Source of the DNA: Rubidibacter lacunae KORDI 51-2
Lineage (GTDB): Bacteria; Cyanobacteriota; Cyanobacteriia; Cyanobacteriales; Rubidibacteraceae
NCBI RefSeq assembly: GCF_000473895.1
Contig: NZ_ASSJ01000060.1
Coordinates: 1 to 49,294 of the forward strand
Direction: 5' to 3'
Length of the DNA: 49,294 bases
Shown: piece by piece, positions 8,681 through 17,553 of the stretch
How positions within the stretch are numbered: position 1 is the first letter of the stretch
How the letters are laid out: every line of letters begins with the position of its first letter
Made by a program: the position numbers and the translations under genes
The notes under the pieces: generated by a model
Databases searched by the model: none
Told to the model about the DNA's origin: nothing
The model's input: the letters and a program-made list of their open reading frames with translations, nothing else

Positions 8681-9444
8681 TTAAGCTTTGTAACAAGCAT
8701 TGCATAGGCGTTTGCTGGATGTGACTAAGAGAAGTTTGGGATAGGTCAGGATCTCCTGCAAAGTCCGGGCTCGGTCCCTCAATCCAGCTAGGTGTGGTGA
8801 TGTGCTTCCCCATCGGCTGGCTGCCTGACCCAGTTGCAATCGCTGATGACCGATCGCATCATCACTGGCGTCTCTTCTCAAACCTTGCCACACTTGTTCT
8901 GTCAGCGGAGCCACCGTCCCGCTTTTTGTCTCAGGATTCCATCCGCTCGTTCCAAACGCTGCGGGTTCTCATTCCCGACTAGGTGCTGCTGAACTGGCCT
9001 CAACACTCGCCCGTACCGACCCCACTCATCGGTACATCAGCAGACACAATCGGTCTCACCCCTGTTCGGCACCAGCTCTGCCGGCAACGGCTCGTTGTGC
9101 TTGCCGACCGGCCCATCTAACATCAGCCCGCGTTCTTGGGCAAAAGTGACTCCAACCCAGCGGTCGCCACAATCAATGTCTTGAAGGCTGTAATGATTCT
9201 GCATTTTTTGATCGAGGACCAAATTTTTTCGGCACCCACAGGTTCGCACGCTACGTTCCAAATTAGCTGGTGATGTATGAGTGCGCTTTATTGCCTCAAG
9301 CGGGCTGGCTGAAGTGGCTGATGCCCTGCAAATGCTGACCTCAGCGTGAGTTTGCAGGATGTGTTCTCCTGCTGCGGCATTACTTGGTATCGGAAGTAGA
9401 GGGTGCCGAATGTGTCGACAAAAGCAGGTTTGCATCAATGGCAT
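8681..9444 (-). pseudogene. Decayed IS transposase (IS1-like DDE type)
   Basis: Read on the minus strand, one frame gives GDRWVGVTFAQERGLMLDG, then ETDCVC, an in-frame TGA at 9037-9039, then CTDEWGRYGRVLRPVQQHLVG and PQRLERADGILRQKAGRWLR, another TGA, QNKCGKV, a third TGA, and VISDCNWVRQ. A frameshift then leads to HLAGLRDRARTLQEILTYPK. These pieces in order resemble the C-terminal half of a cyanobacterial IS1-like transposase (TDEW, then LER.NGILRQ..GRW, then AGL...W..I.TYP). Three stops and a frameshift show that it is dead. The N-terminal boundary and the terminal inverted repeats are not resolved. Confidence 0.6.
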
Positions 9445-9615
9445 TTGAAGCGACGGCTATCTTAGCTGATGCCACCTTGTTTGTGAGTCTTGAGACGATC
9501 GCTGAGGAGGCAGTGGATTGAAACGAGTCTTGACCGACGCCGAAATTTCCTCTGACAGATCCAACTCTGCTTTGGTTAACAACCCGCAAACCTTTTACGA
9601 GTGTGATAGCCAAGA

Positions 9616-11601
9616 TTATTGTTCGAGGTATGTATAATTACGCAATCCACGTTCGTACGTACGGAGCAGGCGCTGGGCGTCGGGTAGTGCGATTTGCTGG
9701 CTCGCGATCGCGCACTCGGTTCGCCGGCGCAACGCCTCGACTAAGTCTTCGGCATCGTAATGAACGCGCGCGAGTATCTCGGTCGCCGTATCGCCGCGGA
9801 TTAGGTGCTCGATTTGATAGCCGTCTGGGCGGACACGTACGTGGGCAACGTTCGCATCGCCGAACAAATTGTGCGCGCTCCCTAAAATCTCTTGATATGC
9901 GCCGACTAGAAACACGCCCAGGTAGTAGGGCTCGCCCGCAACCGGCGGGTGTAGCTCGAGAAAGGGTTTGCTATGGCCGCTTGTGCTCGGAAAGCGATCC
10001 AGCCGTCCGTCGCTGTCGCAGGTCAGATCCGCGAGGGTGGCGCGCTCGGACGGTTCGGTATCGAGGCGGTGAATTGGCAGTATCGGGAATAGTTGCTGTA
10101 GCGCCCAGCTATCGGGCAACGAGCGAAATACCGATAGATTGACGTAATACGTTGCTGCCAAAGTCGCTTCCAAATGGCTGAGGTCGTCGGGCACGCTCGG
10201 TAGGGTGCGCAGGCAATCGCGGATCTGGCGGCAGCACGCCCAATACAAACGCTCGACCCGGGCGCGATCGCGCAAGCTCAGGTACCCGAAGTCGAACAAG
10301 CTCGCAGCTTCGTCCTTAAATTGGACGGCGTCGTGATAGGACTCCTGCAGGTTGTCCGGCGCGATCGCGGCATAGGTGTCGCGCAGCTCTCGTACGAGTG
10401 CGTGTTCGGACTCTGCAGGGGAACTGTCCGAAGAGCTACTGTCCGAGCGCGACAATGCGATCTCTGCACTGGGTTGCAACTCGGGTGGGGTGTTGATGCC
10501 GAGCACGTTCGCAATCAATACTGCGTGATGCGCGGCGATCGCCCGACCGCTTTCGCTGATCAGGGTTGGCAAGGCAACCCCTGCGCGATCGCAGGCTTCT
10601 TTCACTTCTGCTGCGATGTCGTTGGCGTAGTTTTGCAGGCTGTAATTCTTTGAGGCATCGCTGTGAGTTTTGGAGCCGTCATAGTCCACAGCCAAACCGC
10701 CGCCCACGTCCAAGTAATGTAAATTTGCCCCGAGCTGCACCAGTGCTACATAAAGCTGGGCGGCTTCGCGGATTGCGGCTTTGATCGTCCCGATCGCGGC
10801 AATTTGCGAGCCGATGTGGAAGTGCAAGAGCTGCAGGCACTGTAACTGTCCGCTCGCGCGTAACTGCTCTACGGCTGCTAACAGTTGCGGCGCGCTCAGC
10901 CCGAACTTGGCGCGATCGCCTGTCGAAGCGCTCCAGCGTCCGCTGCCTGCTGCGCTCAGCTTGGCCCGCACGCCCAGTAGGGGCTCCAGATTGAACTCGT
11001 GACTTAACTCGAGTGCGATCGCGAGTTCCTCCAACTGCTCGACCACCACCACCGGCGTTTGCCCCAACCGCGATGCCAGCAACGCCATCGCAATGTAATC
11101 GCGGTCTTTGTAACCGTTGCATATCAAGAGCCCATCTGTGCCAGAGGGATCCCCATGTGCTTCCAGCACTGCCAGCGCCAGCGCCAGCTCGGGCTTCGAG
11201 CCCGCTTCTAACCCCAAGCAATAGGGCCGGCCAGCTGCCACGATCGCCTCAACTAAGTGGCGTTGCTGGTTGCACTTGAGCGGATACACGCCCCGATAGC
11301 TGCCGTCATAGCCATAGCGCGCGATCGCGCGTTCGAAGCAGGAGTAAAGCTGCCCGATTCGATCGGCCAGAATATCCGGGAAGCGGAGTAATAGGGGTAA
11401 CTCAACGTCTCGCTGGCGCAGAGATGTCACCAAATCGTATAAATCCAGCGAGGCACCGCCCCCGCCTTGAGGCGACACTAGCACGTGCCCGCCAGCATCT
11501 GCTGAAAAATATGGCGCGCCCCAAGCAGGCAACCCGTAAAGCTCCTCGCTATCGGCTGACGTCCACGCGACGCGCTTGCGATCGGCTGGAAGCGCTGGCA
11601 C
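9616..11601 (-). CDS. speA: Biosynthetic arginine decarboxylase
   Basis: A 661-residue PLP enzyme converting arginine to agmatine, the entry to putrescine and spermidine synthesis. The fold-type III barrel contains the PLP lysine in RGVYPLKCNQQRHLVEA, the glycine-rich HFHIGSQIAAI, DVGGGLAVDYDGSKT and LISESGRAIAAHH. A Ser-rich insertion (SRSDSSSSDSSPAESEH) sits after the barrel. The C-terminal part has FLVGAYQEILGSAHNLFGD, typical of SpeA. The start is taken as GTG at 11599-11601, because AGGAGG lies 7 bases upstream; a TTG at 11625 would put that site inside the gene. Cytosolic and monocistronic in this view. Confidence 0.95.
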   Translation of the reverse strand: MPALPADRKRVAWTSADSEELYGLPAWGAPYFSADAGGHVLVSPQGGGGASLDLYDLVTSLRQRDVELPLLLRFPDILADRIGQLYSCFERAIARYGYDGSYRGVYPLKCNQQRHLVEAIVAAGRPYCLGLEAGSKPELALALAVLEAHGDPSGTDGLLICNGYKDRDYIAMALLASRLGQTPVVVVEQLEELAIALELSHEFNLEPLLGVRAKLSAAGSGRWSASTGDRAKFGLSAPQLLAAVEQLRASGQLQCLQLLHFHIGSQIAAIGTIKAAIREAAQLYVALVQLGANLHYLDVGGGLAVDYDGSKTHSDASKNYSLQNYANDIAAEVKEACDRAGVALPTLISESGRAIAAHHAVLIANVLGINTPPELQPSAEIALSRSDSSSSDSSPAESEHALVRELRDTYAAIAPDNLQESYHDAVQFKDEAASLFDFGYLSLRDRARVERLYWACCRQIRDCLRTLPSVPDDLSHLEATLAATYYVNLSVFRSLPDSWALQQLFPILPIHRLDTEPSERATLADLTCDSDGRLDRFPSTSGHSKPFLELHPPVAGEPYYLGVFLVGAYQEILGSAHNLFGDANVAHVRVRPDGYQIEHLIRGDTATEILARVHYDAEDLVEALRRRTECAIASQQIALPDAQRLLRTYERGLRNYTYLEQ

Positions 11602-11806
11602 TGAAGTTCCTCCTAATAAATGCAACTGGTCGAGATCGATGCCGAGACAGTCGACCGACTATTCCAAACTCCTCGCCAGCCCTGCAGCCATACGGACGTA
11701 CTCCCCCTAGCTGCAAGCACAGAGGGTGCGCGTGGAAACACTGTCGACTGGGGATGCGGCAATCAGCAAACAGAGTTCTCCATCGCCGCTTGACAATGGC
11801 TGCTGT

Positions 11807-12595
11807 CTAGCCGATGTTACCGAATGCATTGCCAGCCCCTTGAAACAACAGCCACGACAAAAAGAAGTTGGTCACGAAGATTGCCAGCAGCGACGTCACC
11901 ACCGCGGTGGTCGTTGACTGCCCGACTCCCTTGGCTCCTCCGGTAGTTGTCAAACCCCAACTACAACCGATTGTGGCAATGAGTGCCCCAAATACCACCG
12001 ACTTGATCGCTGCACTAGCTAGGTCCCAGGAATCGAGAAATTCCCGGGCCGAATTCAGAAATACTTGTTGCGGCAAGTCGTACACGGTGGTTGCGATTAA
12101 CAACCCGCCTGCCATACCTGTCAGCAATGCCAGAATTGTCAGTAGTGGCAGCATCAAGCAACAAGCGATCAAGCGCGGCAACACTAGGAAATCGATCGGA
12201 TCGGTGCGCAGAATGTACAATGCGTCGATTTGCTCGGTCACTTGCATCGTCCCGATTTCCGCGGCAAAGGCCGACCCCACGCGTCCAGCCAGCACTACTG
12301 CCGTCAGCACTGGGGACAGCTCTCGTGCAATCGCGATCGCCAATACGCCGCCTACTGCCGAACTGGCACCAAAGTTGATAAACTCCCGCGCGACCTGAAT
12401 CGTAAACACCATCCCGACAAATGCTGCAGTCAGCATTGTAATCCCGATCGAATCCGGGCCCACCACCGCCATCTGCTCGAGCGTGTTCCGTCGGTGAATA
12501 TTTCCCGGTCGAAGGTGAAAGAGGAGCTGGCCGCCCAGAAACAGCGCTGCCAGTGCTCGCTCAGCCCAACGTCCAAATCCCGCAGCTGCTGCCAT
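11807..12595 (-). CDS. MlaE/YrbE-family ABC transporter permease
   Basis: A 262-residue membrane protein of the MlaE (Ycf63) family, permeases for lipid transport between membranes. Five to six hydrophobic segments are seen. The family motif spans VLTAVVLAGRVGSAFAAEIG and MQVTEQIDALYILRTDPIDF, and is followed by LVLPRLIACCLMLPLLT. The ATG lies 8 bp after the stop of pilJ, so the two are very probably co-transcribed. I recall the same neighbour after the pilG-H-I-J genes in Synechocystis (slr1041-slr1045), which suggests a functional tie between this permease and pilus taxis, or simply a conserved operon. The cognate ATPase and MCE-domain partner are not in the window. Confidence 0.9.
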   Translation of the reverse strand: MAAAAGFGRWAERALAALFLGGQLLFHLRPGNIHRRNTLEQMAVVGPDSIGITMLTAAFVGMVFTIQVAREFINFGASSAVGGVLAIAIARELSPVLTAVVLAGRVGSAFAAEIGTMQVTEQIDALYILRTDPIDFLVLPRLIACCLMLPLLTILALLTGMAGGLLIATTVYDLPQQVFLNSAREFLDSWDLASAAIKSVVFGALIATIGCSWGLTTTGGAKGVGQSTTTAVVTSLLAIFVTNFFLSWLLFQGAGNAFGNIG

Positions 12596-12602
12596 TGTCG
12601 GT

Positions 12603-15137
12603 CTAGCTCGCCTCGCCTGGATCGACGCGGAACCGTTCCACCGAAGCCAGCAGGTCGCCCGCCAGACTTACTAGGTTCTGAAGCGCACCAGACACCTGCT
12701 GTGACTCCTGAGATGTTCCTTGGGCAGTCATTTCAACGGACTGCATGACCTGTGCTACTGAGCGGGAGGTTTCTGTTTGCTCGACCGTGTCGGCCGTAAT
12801 CGAGCGCACCAGAGTGTCGATGCGCTTGGAGACCTGAATAATGTCTTCCAGAGACTGCTTCGCCTGTTCGGCGCGATTCGTTCCTTCGATTACTTGTTGA
12901 GTGCCTTCTTCCATCGCCACCATGACCGAACTCGTCTCACTTTGAATCTGCAATACGATTTTTTCGATCTCCCGCAATGACTTTGCAGAGCGGTCTGCTA
13001 GCTGGCGCACCTCGTCTGCAATCACGGCAAATCCACGTCCCGCTTCGCCAGCGCGTGCCGCCTCAATGGATGCGTTCAATGCCAGGTTGTTGGTTCGAGA
13101 GGCAATCTGAGAAATTGCCGAGACGATCTTGGAAATCTCTTGGGATGATTCGGCAAGACGTTTTACTTTGCGTGCCGTTTGCGCCACCGTCTCGCGAATC
13201 TGCAAAATGCCAGCCACCGCACTGTCTACAGCTTCGCCCCCCCGCAGTGCCGTTTCCGATGCCTGCTGCGCCACGTCCTCTGCTTCCTGAGCGTTTTCAG
13301 CCACGCGTTGAATCGAGTCGGTCATCATCTGCACCGAATTTAACGTGACCGCTAGTTCCTCTGCCTGCCGCAGCGCGTCCTCCGATAAGCTGTGCGCGAA
13401 GGATTCGCTCTCGGCAGAACACTTGTTAACCTGCCGCGCAGCCTCTTTCACCTGCTGCACGATGGTTCTTAGGTTGCGAATCGTTAAGTTGAAGGCATCG
13501 GCAACTGCACCCAACACATCTGCACTAACTTCGGCCTGTACGGTCAAGTCGCCACGAGCTGCGCCTTCTACGTCGTCCAGCAGGCGGATCACCTGGCGCT
13601 GCAAGTCCTCTTTAGCTTGCTCTTGCTCTTGAGCTTTGCGCTGCGCTTCGTTGGTGACAGTCGCGATCGCGCGCGTCATCTGGTTGAAACCCGCCGATAG
13701 CTGCCCGAGCTCGTCGCCTGAGTAAACAGTTGCTTTCGCGTTTAAATTCCCTTGCTGTACGGCATAGAATTGTGCTTGCAAGTCAGCAGTCGCACGCTTG
13801 GTGTGGCGCGCAACTGCGCCGCCAATAAGCCAGACCGTCCCGAAGCTAGTAATACCCGCGATCGCGCCCATGGCTGCCGAGATCTTGAAACGAGCCGGGG
13901 GGGACGAACTGCCCCCGCCCGAAATTGGCAGTAACGTTCCGGCCAGGAGCACAGCCCCGGCTGCCACGATCCCGGCCGCTCCAGCCACATACAACTGCTT
14001 GCGCCCGAGCGGTGCGTCGTGTAGGGCGGCCAGTATCCCGCGTGACCGGACTGTCGGCTCTTCAGAACCCGACAAAAATTCTGCCGATGTATCGGCTGTC
14101 CACCCCGACGTTGAAGTTGCTTTGGAAGCTGGGGGAGACGGCACTTGCGTCCCGCTCGACATGGTGCCCAAGTCGTCCACTTCGTTATCCGCTGTGGCGA
14201 AGCTGCGACTTTCGAGCTCGTTCATATCTAGCTGGGGCAACCTGAAGTCCGCTAGGTCTTGAGCTGCTGCCGATTCCGACCACGTCGTTTGCTCGACATC
14301 GACTGACTGAAATCCATTCTCGACAGCGTCATGAGTTCCAGTCAGGTTTGCGTCGGACAGCTCGACAGATGCTTCAAAAGCATCGCCAGCCCCTTCACCC
14401 GGCATCATCAGCAGCGTGGCTGCATCGCTAAGCTCGCTGTCTGCTTCCCCTTCACCATCGTCTTCGCGAGCAAAACCGGTGACTTCGCCCGTCGTATTCT
14501 CTCCCGTATCAAACGGTATCCCGGTGGGTTGGGAATCTTCTTCCGTAGGAACGACAAACCCTTGTTCGCTGGTACTGGTTTGTTGATTTGCTTCGTTGCT
14601 ATCAAGGACAAACGGATCCTCGACACTCCAGTCGCTCGGCAACTTTTCGCTGGCAGCTGCCATTCCGTCCTCCGACAGAGTCGTTGCAAACGGATCGAGC
14701 GCATCTGCCGCCGGTAAAGTAACTTCGCTACCCTCGTCCCACTCTTCCAAACTGCTGAGGCTGCCGCTCAACGGCCCTGAAAATGGCTGCGATGCGAGGT
14801 CGCCTCTGTCGGGCGACGGCGGCGAGAGTTCGGTGACGTTATCCGAGTGTTGCCCTTGCTGCTCCTGCCAGCGTTGAGCGTCCTCGATACCCTTACGGGC
14901 ATAACCGAGAAAGTCCTCCTCAGCCGTTACGCTCAGAACTCGCTCGTACTCGGCACGGGCGCGGTCGTATTGTTCGAAGCAGCAATAAATGTGTCCCCGC
15001 AGCAGCAGAATACTCGGGTCGGTCGGCGACTTCTGAATTAGGCGATCGGCAATATCTGCTGCCTCTTTATAGCGACCCTGAATATAGGCGCGCTCGGCGC
15101 GTTGGTATTCCTGCTCGTACTGCGTACTTAGTGCCAT
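12603..15137 (-). CDS. pilJ: Methyl-accepting chemotaxis protein of the pilus motility system (PilJ)
   Basis: An 844-residue receptor. Residues 1-90 form a TPR-like region ([20 protein letters not shown], then [20 protein letters not shown]). A long acidic low-complexity linker follows to about residue 370. Two transmembrane segments come next ([20 protein letters not shown] and [20 protein letters not shown]), then a HAMP domain ([20 protein letters not shown]) and a full MCP signalling coiled coil with the hairpin tip [20 protein letters not shown]. It should be the membrane signal receptor controlling type IV pilus motility and phototaxis, coupled by PilI (CheW) to a CheA not in this window. 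It sits between pilI and the MlaE-like gene. No dedicated photoreceptor domain such as GAF is visible. Confidence 0.93.
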   Translation of the reverse strand: MALSTQYEQEYQRAERAYIQGRYKEAADIADRLIQKSPTDPSILLLRGHIYCCFEQYDRARAEYERVLSVTAEEDFLGYARKGIEDAQRWQEQQGQHSDNVTELSPPSPDRGDLASQPFSGPLSGSLSSLEEWDEGSEVTLPAADALDPFATTLSEDGMAAASEKLPSDWSVEDPFVLDSNEANQQTSTSEQGFVVPTEEDSQPTGIPFDTGENTTGEVTGFAREDDGEGEADSELSDAATLLMMPGEGAGDAFEASVELSDANLTGTHDAVENGFQSVDVEQTTWSESAAAQDLADFRLPQLDMNELESRSFATADNEVDDLGTMSSGTQVPSPPASKATSTSGWTADTSAEFLSGSEEPTVRSRGILAALHDAPLGRKQLYVAGAAGIVAAGAVLLAGTLLPISGGGSSSPPARFKISAAMGAIAGITSFGTVWLIGGAVARHTKRATADLQAQFYAVQQGNLNAKATVYSGDELGQLSAGFNQMTRAIATVTNEAQRKAQEQEQAKEDLQRQVIRLLDDVEGAARGDLTVQAEVSADVLGAVADAFNLTIRNLRTIVQQVKEAARQVNKCSAESESFAHSLSEDALRQAEELAVTLNSVQMMTDSIQRVAENAQEAEDVAQQASETALRGGEAVDSAVAGILQIRETVAQTARKVKRLAESSQEISKIVSAISQIASRTNNLALNASIEAARAGEAGRGFAVIADEVRQLADRSAKSLREIEKIVLQIQSETSSVMVAMEEGTQQVIEGTNRAEQAKQSLEDIIQVSKRIDTLVRSITADTVEQTETSRSVAQVMQSVEMTAQGTSQESQQVSGALQNLVSLAGDLLASVERFRVDPGEAS

Positions 15138-15229
15138 TTGCCTTCTCTACCGCTGTTTCCTGCTGCTACTGGGGGATTGATTCCCGTTGCCATGAGACGC
15201 AACCGCGCGACTTGCGGTTGCCAGCGCGT

Positions 15230-15766
15230 CTAAGCAGCCCAACGCGCCGAGCGAAGAATTGCTGCCGCATCGAGCAAGCGCAAGCAAGGCCCTGATTGGG
15301 CATCGAGGTCCCACTCGCCGCTAACGAACGATGTCATGCTATCGGGAACGGAACTCGACATGCGTAGCCGGTTGGTGTCCAACCAGTCCATGCCGATGAT
15401 GTCCTCAACAGCCAGCCCAATTGTCGTCTCCTGCTCCTCAATGGCGATTACGGGAATTTCAGACCGCTCGGTCGTTAGTGCCGTTGTTTCGCCCAGGAAC
15501 TGCCCGAGATCGGCAACCCAAATAACTTGCCCGCGAAGGTTCATCGTACCGAGCAGTAAATATGAAGCATTGGGAATTGCTGTAATCAGCCCGGGCGACT
15601 GAGAAACCACTTCGCGGATCCCAGTTGCCGACAGTGCAAACTCCTTACCCGAGGGAATGCAGAACCGCAAATAAAGCTCACCCTCAGGGGCAAGCCGCTG
15701 CTCGAAATCCTCAACAGCAGCGTTGCTAGGAACTAGGTTGCCGAGAAGTGGTTGGTCGGCCGTCAT
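15230..15766 (-). CDS. pilI: CheW-like coupling protein (PilI)
   Basis: A 178-residue CheW-domain protein. The fold is recognisable from LYLRFCIPSGKEFALSATGI, LGTMNLRGQVIWVADLGQFL and IGLAVEDIIGMDWLDTNRLR. It scaffolds the receptor PilJ to the histidine kinase CheA at the membrane. A short N-terminal extension (about 25 residues) precedes the domain, as in cyanobacterial PilI proteins. It starts two bases after the stop codon of pilH and is followed by pilJ after 92 bp, placing it firmly in the pil taxis operon. Confidence 0.93.
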   Translation of the reverse strand: MTADQPLLGNLVPSNAAVEDFEQRLAPEGELYLRFCIPSGKEFALSATGIREVVSQSPGLITAIPNASYLLLGTMNLRGQVIWVADLGQFLGETTALTTERSEIPVIAIEEQETTIGLAVEDIIGMDWLDTNRLRMSSSVPDSMTSFVSGEWDLDAQSGPCLRLLDAAAILRSARWAA

Positions 15767-15768
15767 GG

Positions 15769-16146
15769 CTACTCCCTCCCGCGCAAAAGCTGTTTGACCG
15801 TGCCGATTAGTTCTGCTGGCTCGAAGGGTTTGGAAATATAGGCATCAGCACCCTGCTTGATACCCCAGTAGCGATCGAATTCTTCGCCCTTGGAAGAACA
15901 CATCACAACGGGAACGCCCTGAGTCTCGGGGTCGGTTTTAATCTGACGGCAGACCTCGTACCCGTTCATCCGCGGCATAACAATATCTAAGACAACAATA
16001 TCGGGGCGACTCTCCTGAATACGTTCGAGTGCTTCAACACCGTCGCTAACGCTTTCTACGGCTGTTTGCAACTCGCTGTCCTTAAGAATGTCCGAGATCA
16101 TCTGCCGCTGCGTTAGGCTATCCTCTACCACCAAGACGGTGCTCAT
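15769..16146 (-). CDS. pilH: CheY-like response regulator (PilH)
   Basis: A 125-residue single receiver domain. All phosphorylation residues are present: acidic pair in VLVVEDS, phosphoacceptor Asp54 in IVVLDIVMPRMNGYEVC, Ser84 in VVMCSSKGEE, and Lys106 in AYISKPFEPAEL. It should be phosphorylated by the pilus-taxis CheA and control pilus extension or retraction. It is the second gene of the operon, 102 bp after pilG and 2 bp before pilI. It contrasts with the upstream PilG, whose receiver has lost the corresponding residues. Confidence 0.94.
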   Translation of the reverse strand: MSTVLVVEDSLTQRQMISDILKDSELQTAVESVSDGVEALERIQESRPDIVVLDIVMPRMNGYEVCRQIKTDPETQGVPVVMCSSKGEEFDRYWGIKQGADAYISKPFEPAELIGTVKQLLRGRE

Positions 16147-16200
16147 GTCTCTCTTCCCTGATAGGTTCCTACCGCTCCAAACCGGTTTAGGGCAATCAAT

Positions 16201-16242
16201 AACTTAGAATGCCCAAACTTTAACTTAGAATGCCCAAACTTT
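16201..16242. repeat. Perfect 21-bp tandem duplication between pilG and pilH
   Basis: Two identical 21-bp copies, each beginning AACTTAGAATGCCC, lie head to tail at 16201-16221 and 16222-16242, just after the pilG stop. The TGCCC in each copy can pair with GGGCA at 16190-16194, giving alternative hairpins in the pilG-pilH leader. A role in transcript processing is possible but unproven. Confidence 0.85.
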
Positions 16243-16248
16243 TGCCCT

Positions 16249-17463
16249 TCAGTATCCCCCAAGACCCGCTGACTTGCTTGCCCGGAGTCGGGCCGATAAA
16301 TCTCCTCGCCTTAGATGCTTAGCAAGCAGTGCGGCAGGTTCGCTTTCGTCAAAGGGTTGGAACAATAATTCAGTTGCTCCAGCAAGCTGTGCTCGCATGC
16401 AATCGAAATAGTTGCTGTCGATAGGTAGGATTATCGCGATCGGAGCGTGGCGATAATTCGCAGTTGCTCGCAACATCGCACAATACTCATCGCCTGCCAG
16501 CATGGGTAGCGATAGCGCGCAAAAGATAAAGTCTGGACGAAGCTCGAAAGTAAGATCCAGAACCCGGCGCATGTCGTTAACAGCCACCGTGTTGCAATCG
16601 TACTGATTCAAACTATACTCCACGCGCTGGCAGTTCGTCACGTCACTATCTATACAAATAACCTGGGGTTTGTGCGGTTCTTTTGGTGGGGTAGCGCTTG
16701 GCGTTCCATCGACACGCGATAGTTGGACCCAACCGCACTCGACGTAGGGGTAAATTGCCTTGGCCGTTGACAACAAGTCACGGTTGAGCAGGCGAGCTAT
16801 GCGCCTTAGGGAGAGGTTGCCATTACAAGCACGAGCAAGGCTACGGAACGCTCGCTCGCTCAAGGCGGATTGCAAAGAGCAGCGATCGACAACAGTTGGG
16901 CGCTGCTCGGGCGACTGCACGTGCGGGTGCAATAGCTTCCATTGCTGCAATTGAAGGACGGCCAGCGGTGCAACTTCGCTAGGGGCAAGGGCAACGAGTT
17001 GAGGTTCGAGAGCTGGTCCGGACTGGAACCAGAACCGACCCTGCTGGAGGCTCATTAGATCGAATAAGGTCTCCACAACAAGGTTCTCAAGTACAAAGCG
17101 TCCTTGAGCGGGAGATAACAAGCGGTGTTCGAGCAGCTGCCACAGATAAGTATGTTCGAGGGGACGGGCGCAATCGCTAAGAGAATAACCCGCGTCGAGA
17201 GCACTAGCGGCACCTTTGTAGCGCCGCAGTGAATCGCGCAGTCGCAGAAGTGGATCGCTGTGGAGCTCGGTTGCAAAAACAATCCGACCCTGAGCGAGTT
17301 CCACCGACCAGAATCGCAAGGATAAGCACTCGCTACCCGATGTGGGGGCTTCTACAAACAACACGCCCGTTCGCTGACCCAATTCAAGGAATTGCAGTAT
17401 GCTACGGATGTCGATCTCGTCAAGCGTACCTTGCAGCATGGCTTTGAGAAGCTTTGGTTGCAT
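16249..17463 (-). CDS. pilG: PatA/PilG-type response regulator with degenerate receiver
   Basis: A 404-residue protein. The N-terminal DUF4388/PATAN region (residues 1-260, LLKAMLQGTLDEIDIRSILQ then FLELGQRTGVLFVE) is characteristic of PatA-family regulators that head cyanobacterial taxis operons. The C-terminal receiver-like domain (about 267-385) keeps one acidic residue (D272 in VICIDSD) but has Ala316 where the phosphoacceptor Asp belongs (DFIFCALSLPMLAGDEYC), Pro347 at the conserved Thr/Ser, and Gln369 for Lys (LLFQPFD). It therefore probably cannot be phosphorylated normally. The start is the ATG at 17461-17463, next to a TTG. It diverges from hmpF across a 90-bp shared promoter region. 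Confidence 0.9.
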   Translation of the reverse strand: MQPKLLKAMLQGTLDEIDIRSILQFLELGQRTGVLFVEAPTSGSECLSLRFWSVELAQGRIVFATELHSDPLLRLRDSLRRYKGAASALDAGYSLSDCARPLEHTYLWQLLEHRLLSPAQGRFVLENLVVETLFDLMSLQQGRFWFQSGPALEPQLVALAPSEVAPLAVLQLQQWKLLHPHVQSPEQRPTVVDRCSLQSALSERAFRSLARACNGNLSLRRIARLLNRDLLSTAKAIYPYVECGWVQLSRVDGTPSATPPKEPHKPQVICIDSDVTNCQRVEYSLNQYDCNTVAVNDMRRVLDLTFELRPDFIFCALSLPMLAGDEYCAMLRATANYRHAPIAIILPIDSNYFDCMRAQLAGATELLFQPFDESEPAALLAKHLRRGDLSARLRASKSAGLGGY

Positions 17464-17553
17464 CAATCACGAGCCTGGCAATAATCAAGTGAGCGATTGG
17501 GGCGCAACGGACAAGTTCGGCATCGACCTCAAGACGCAGCGGGGATTAAGAGT

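Noticed and set aside
9037-9444. A separate 135-residue gene on the minus strand
   Set aside because: Reading past its TGA in the same frame continues the same protein similarity, so it is a piece of a dead transposase rather than a gene.
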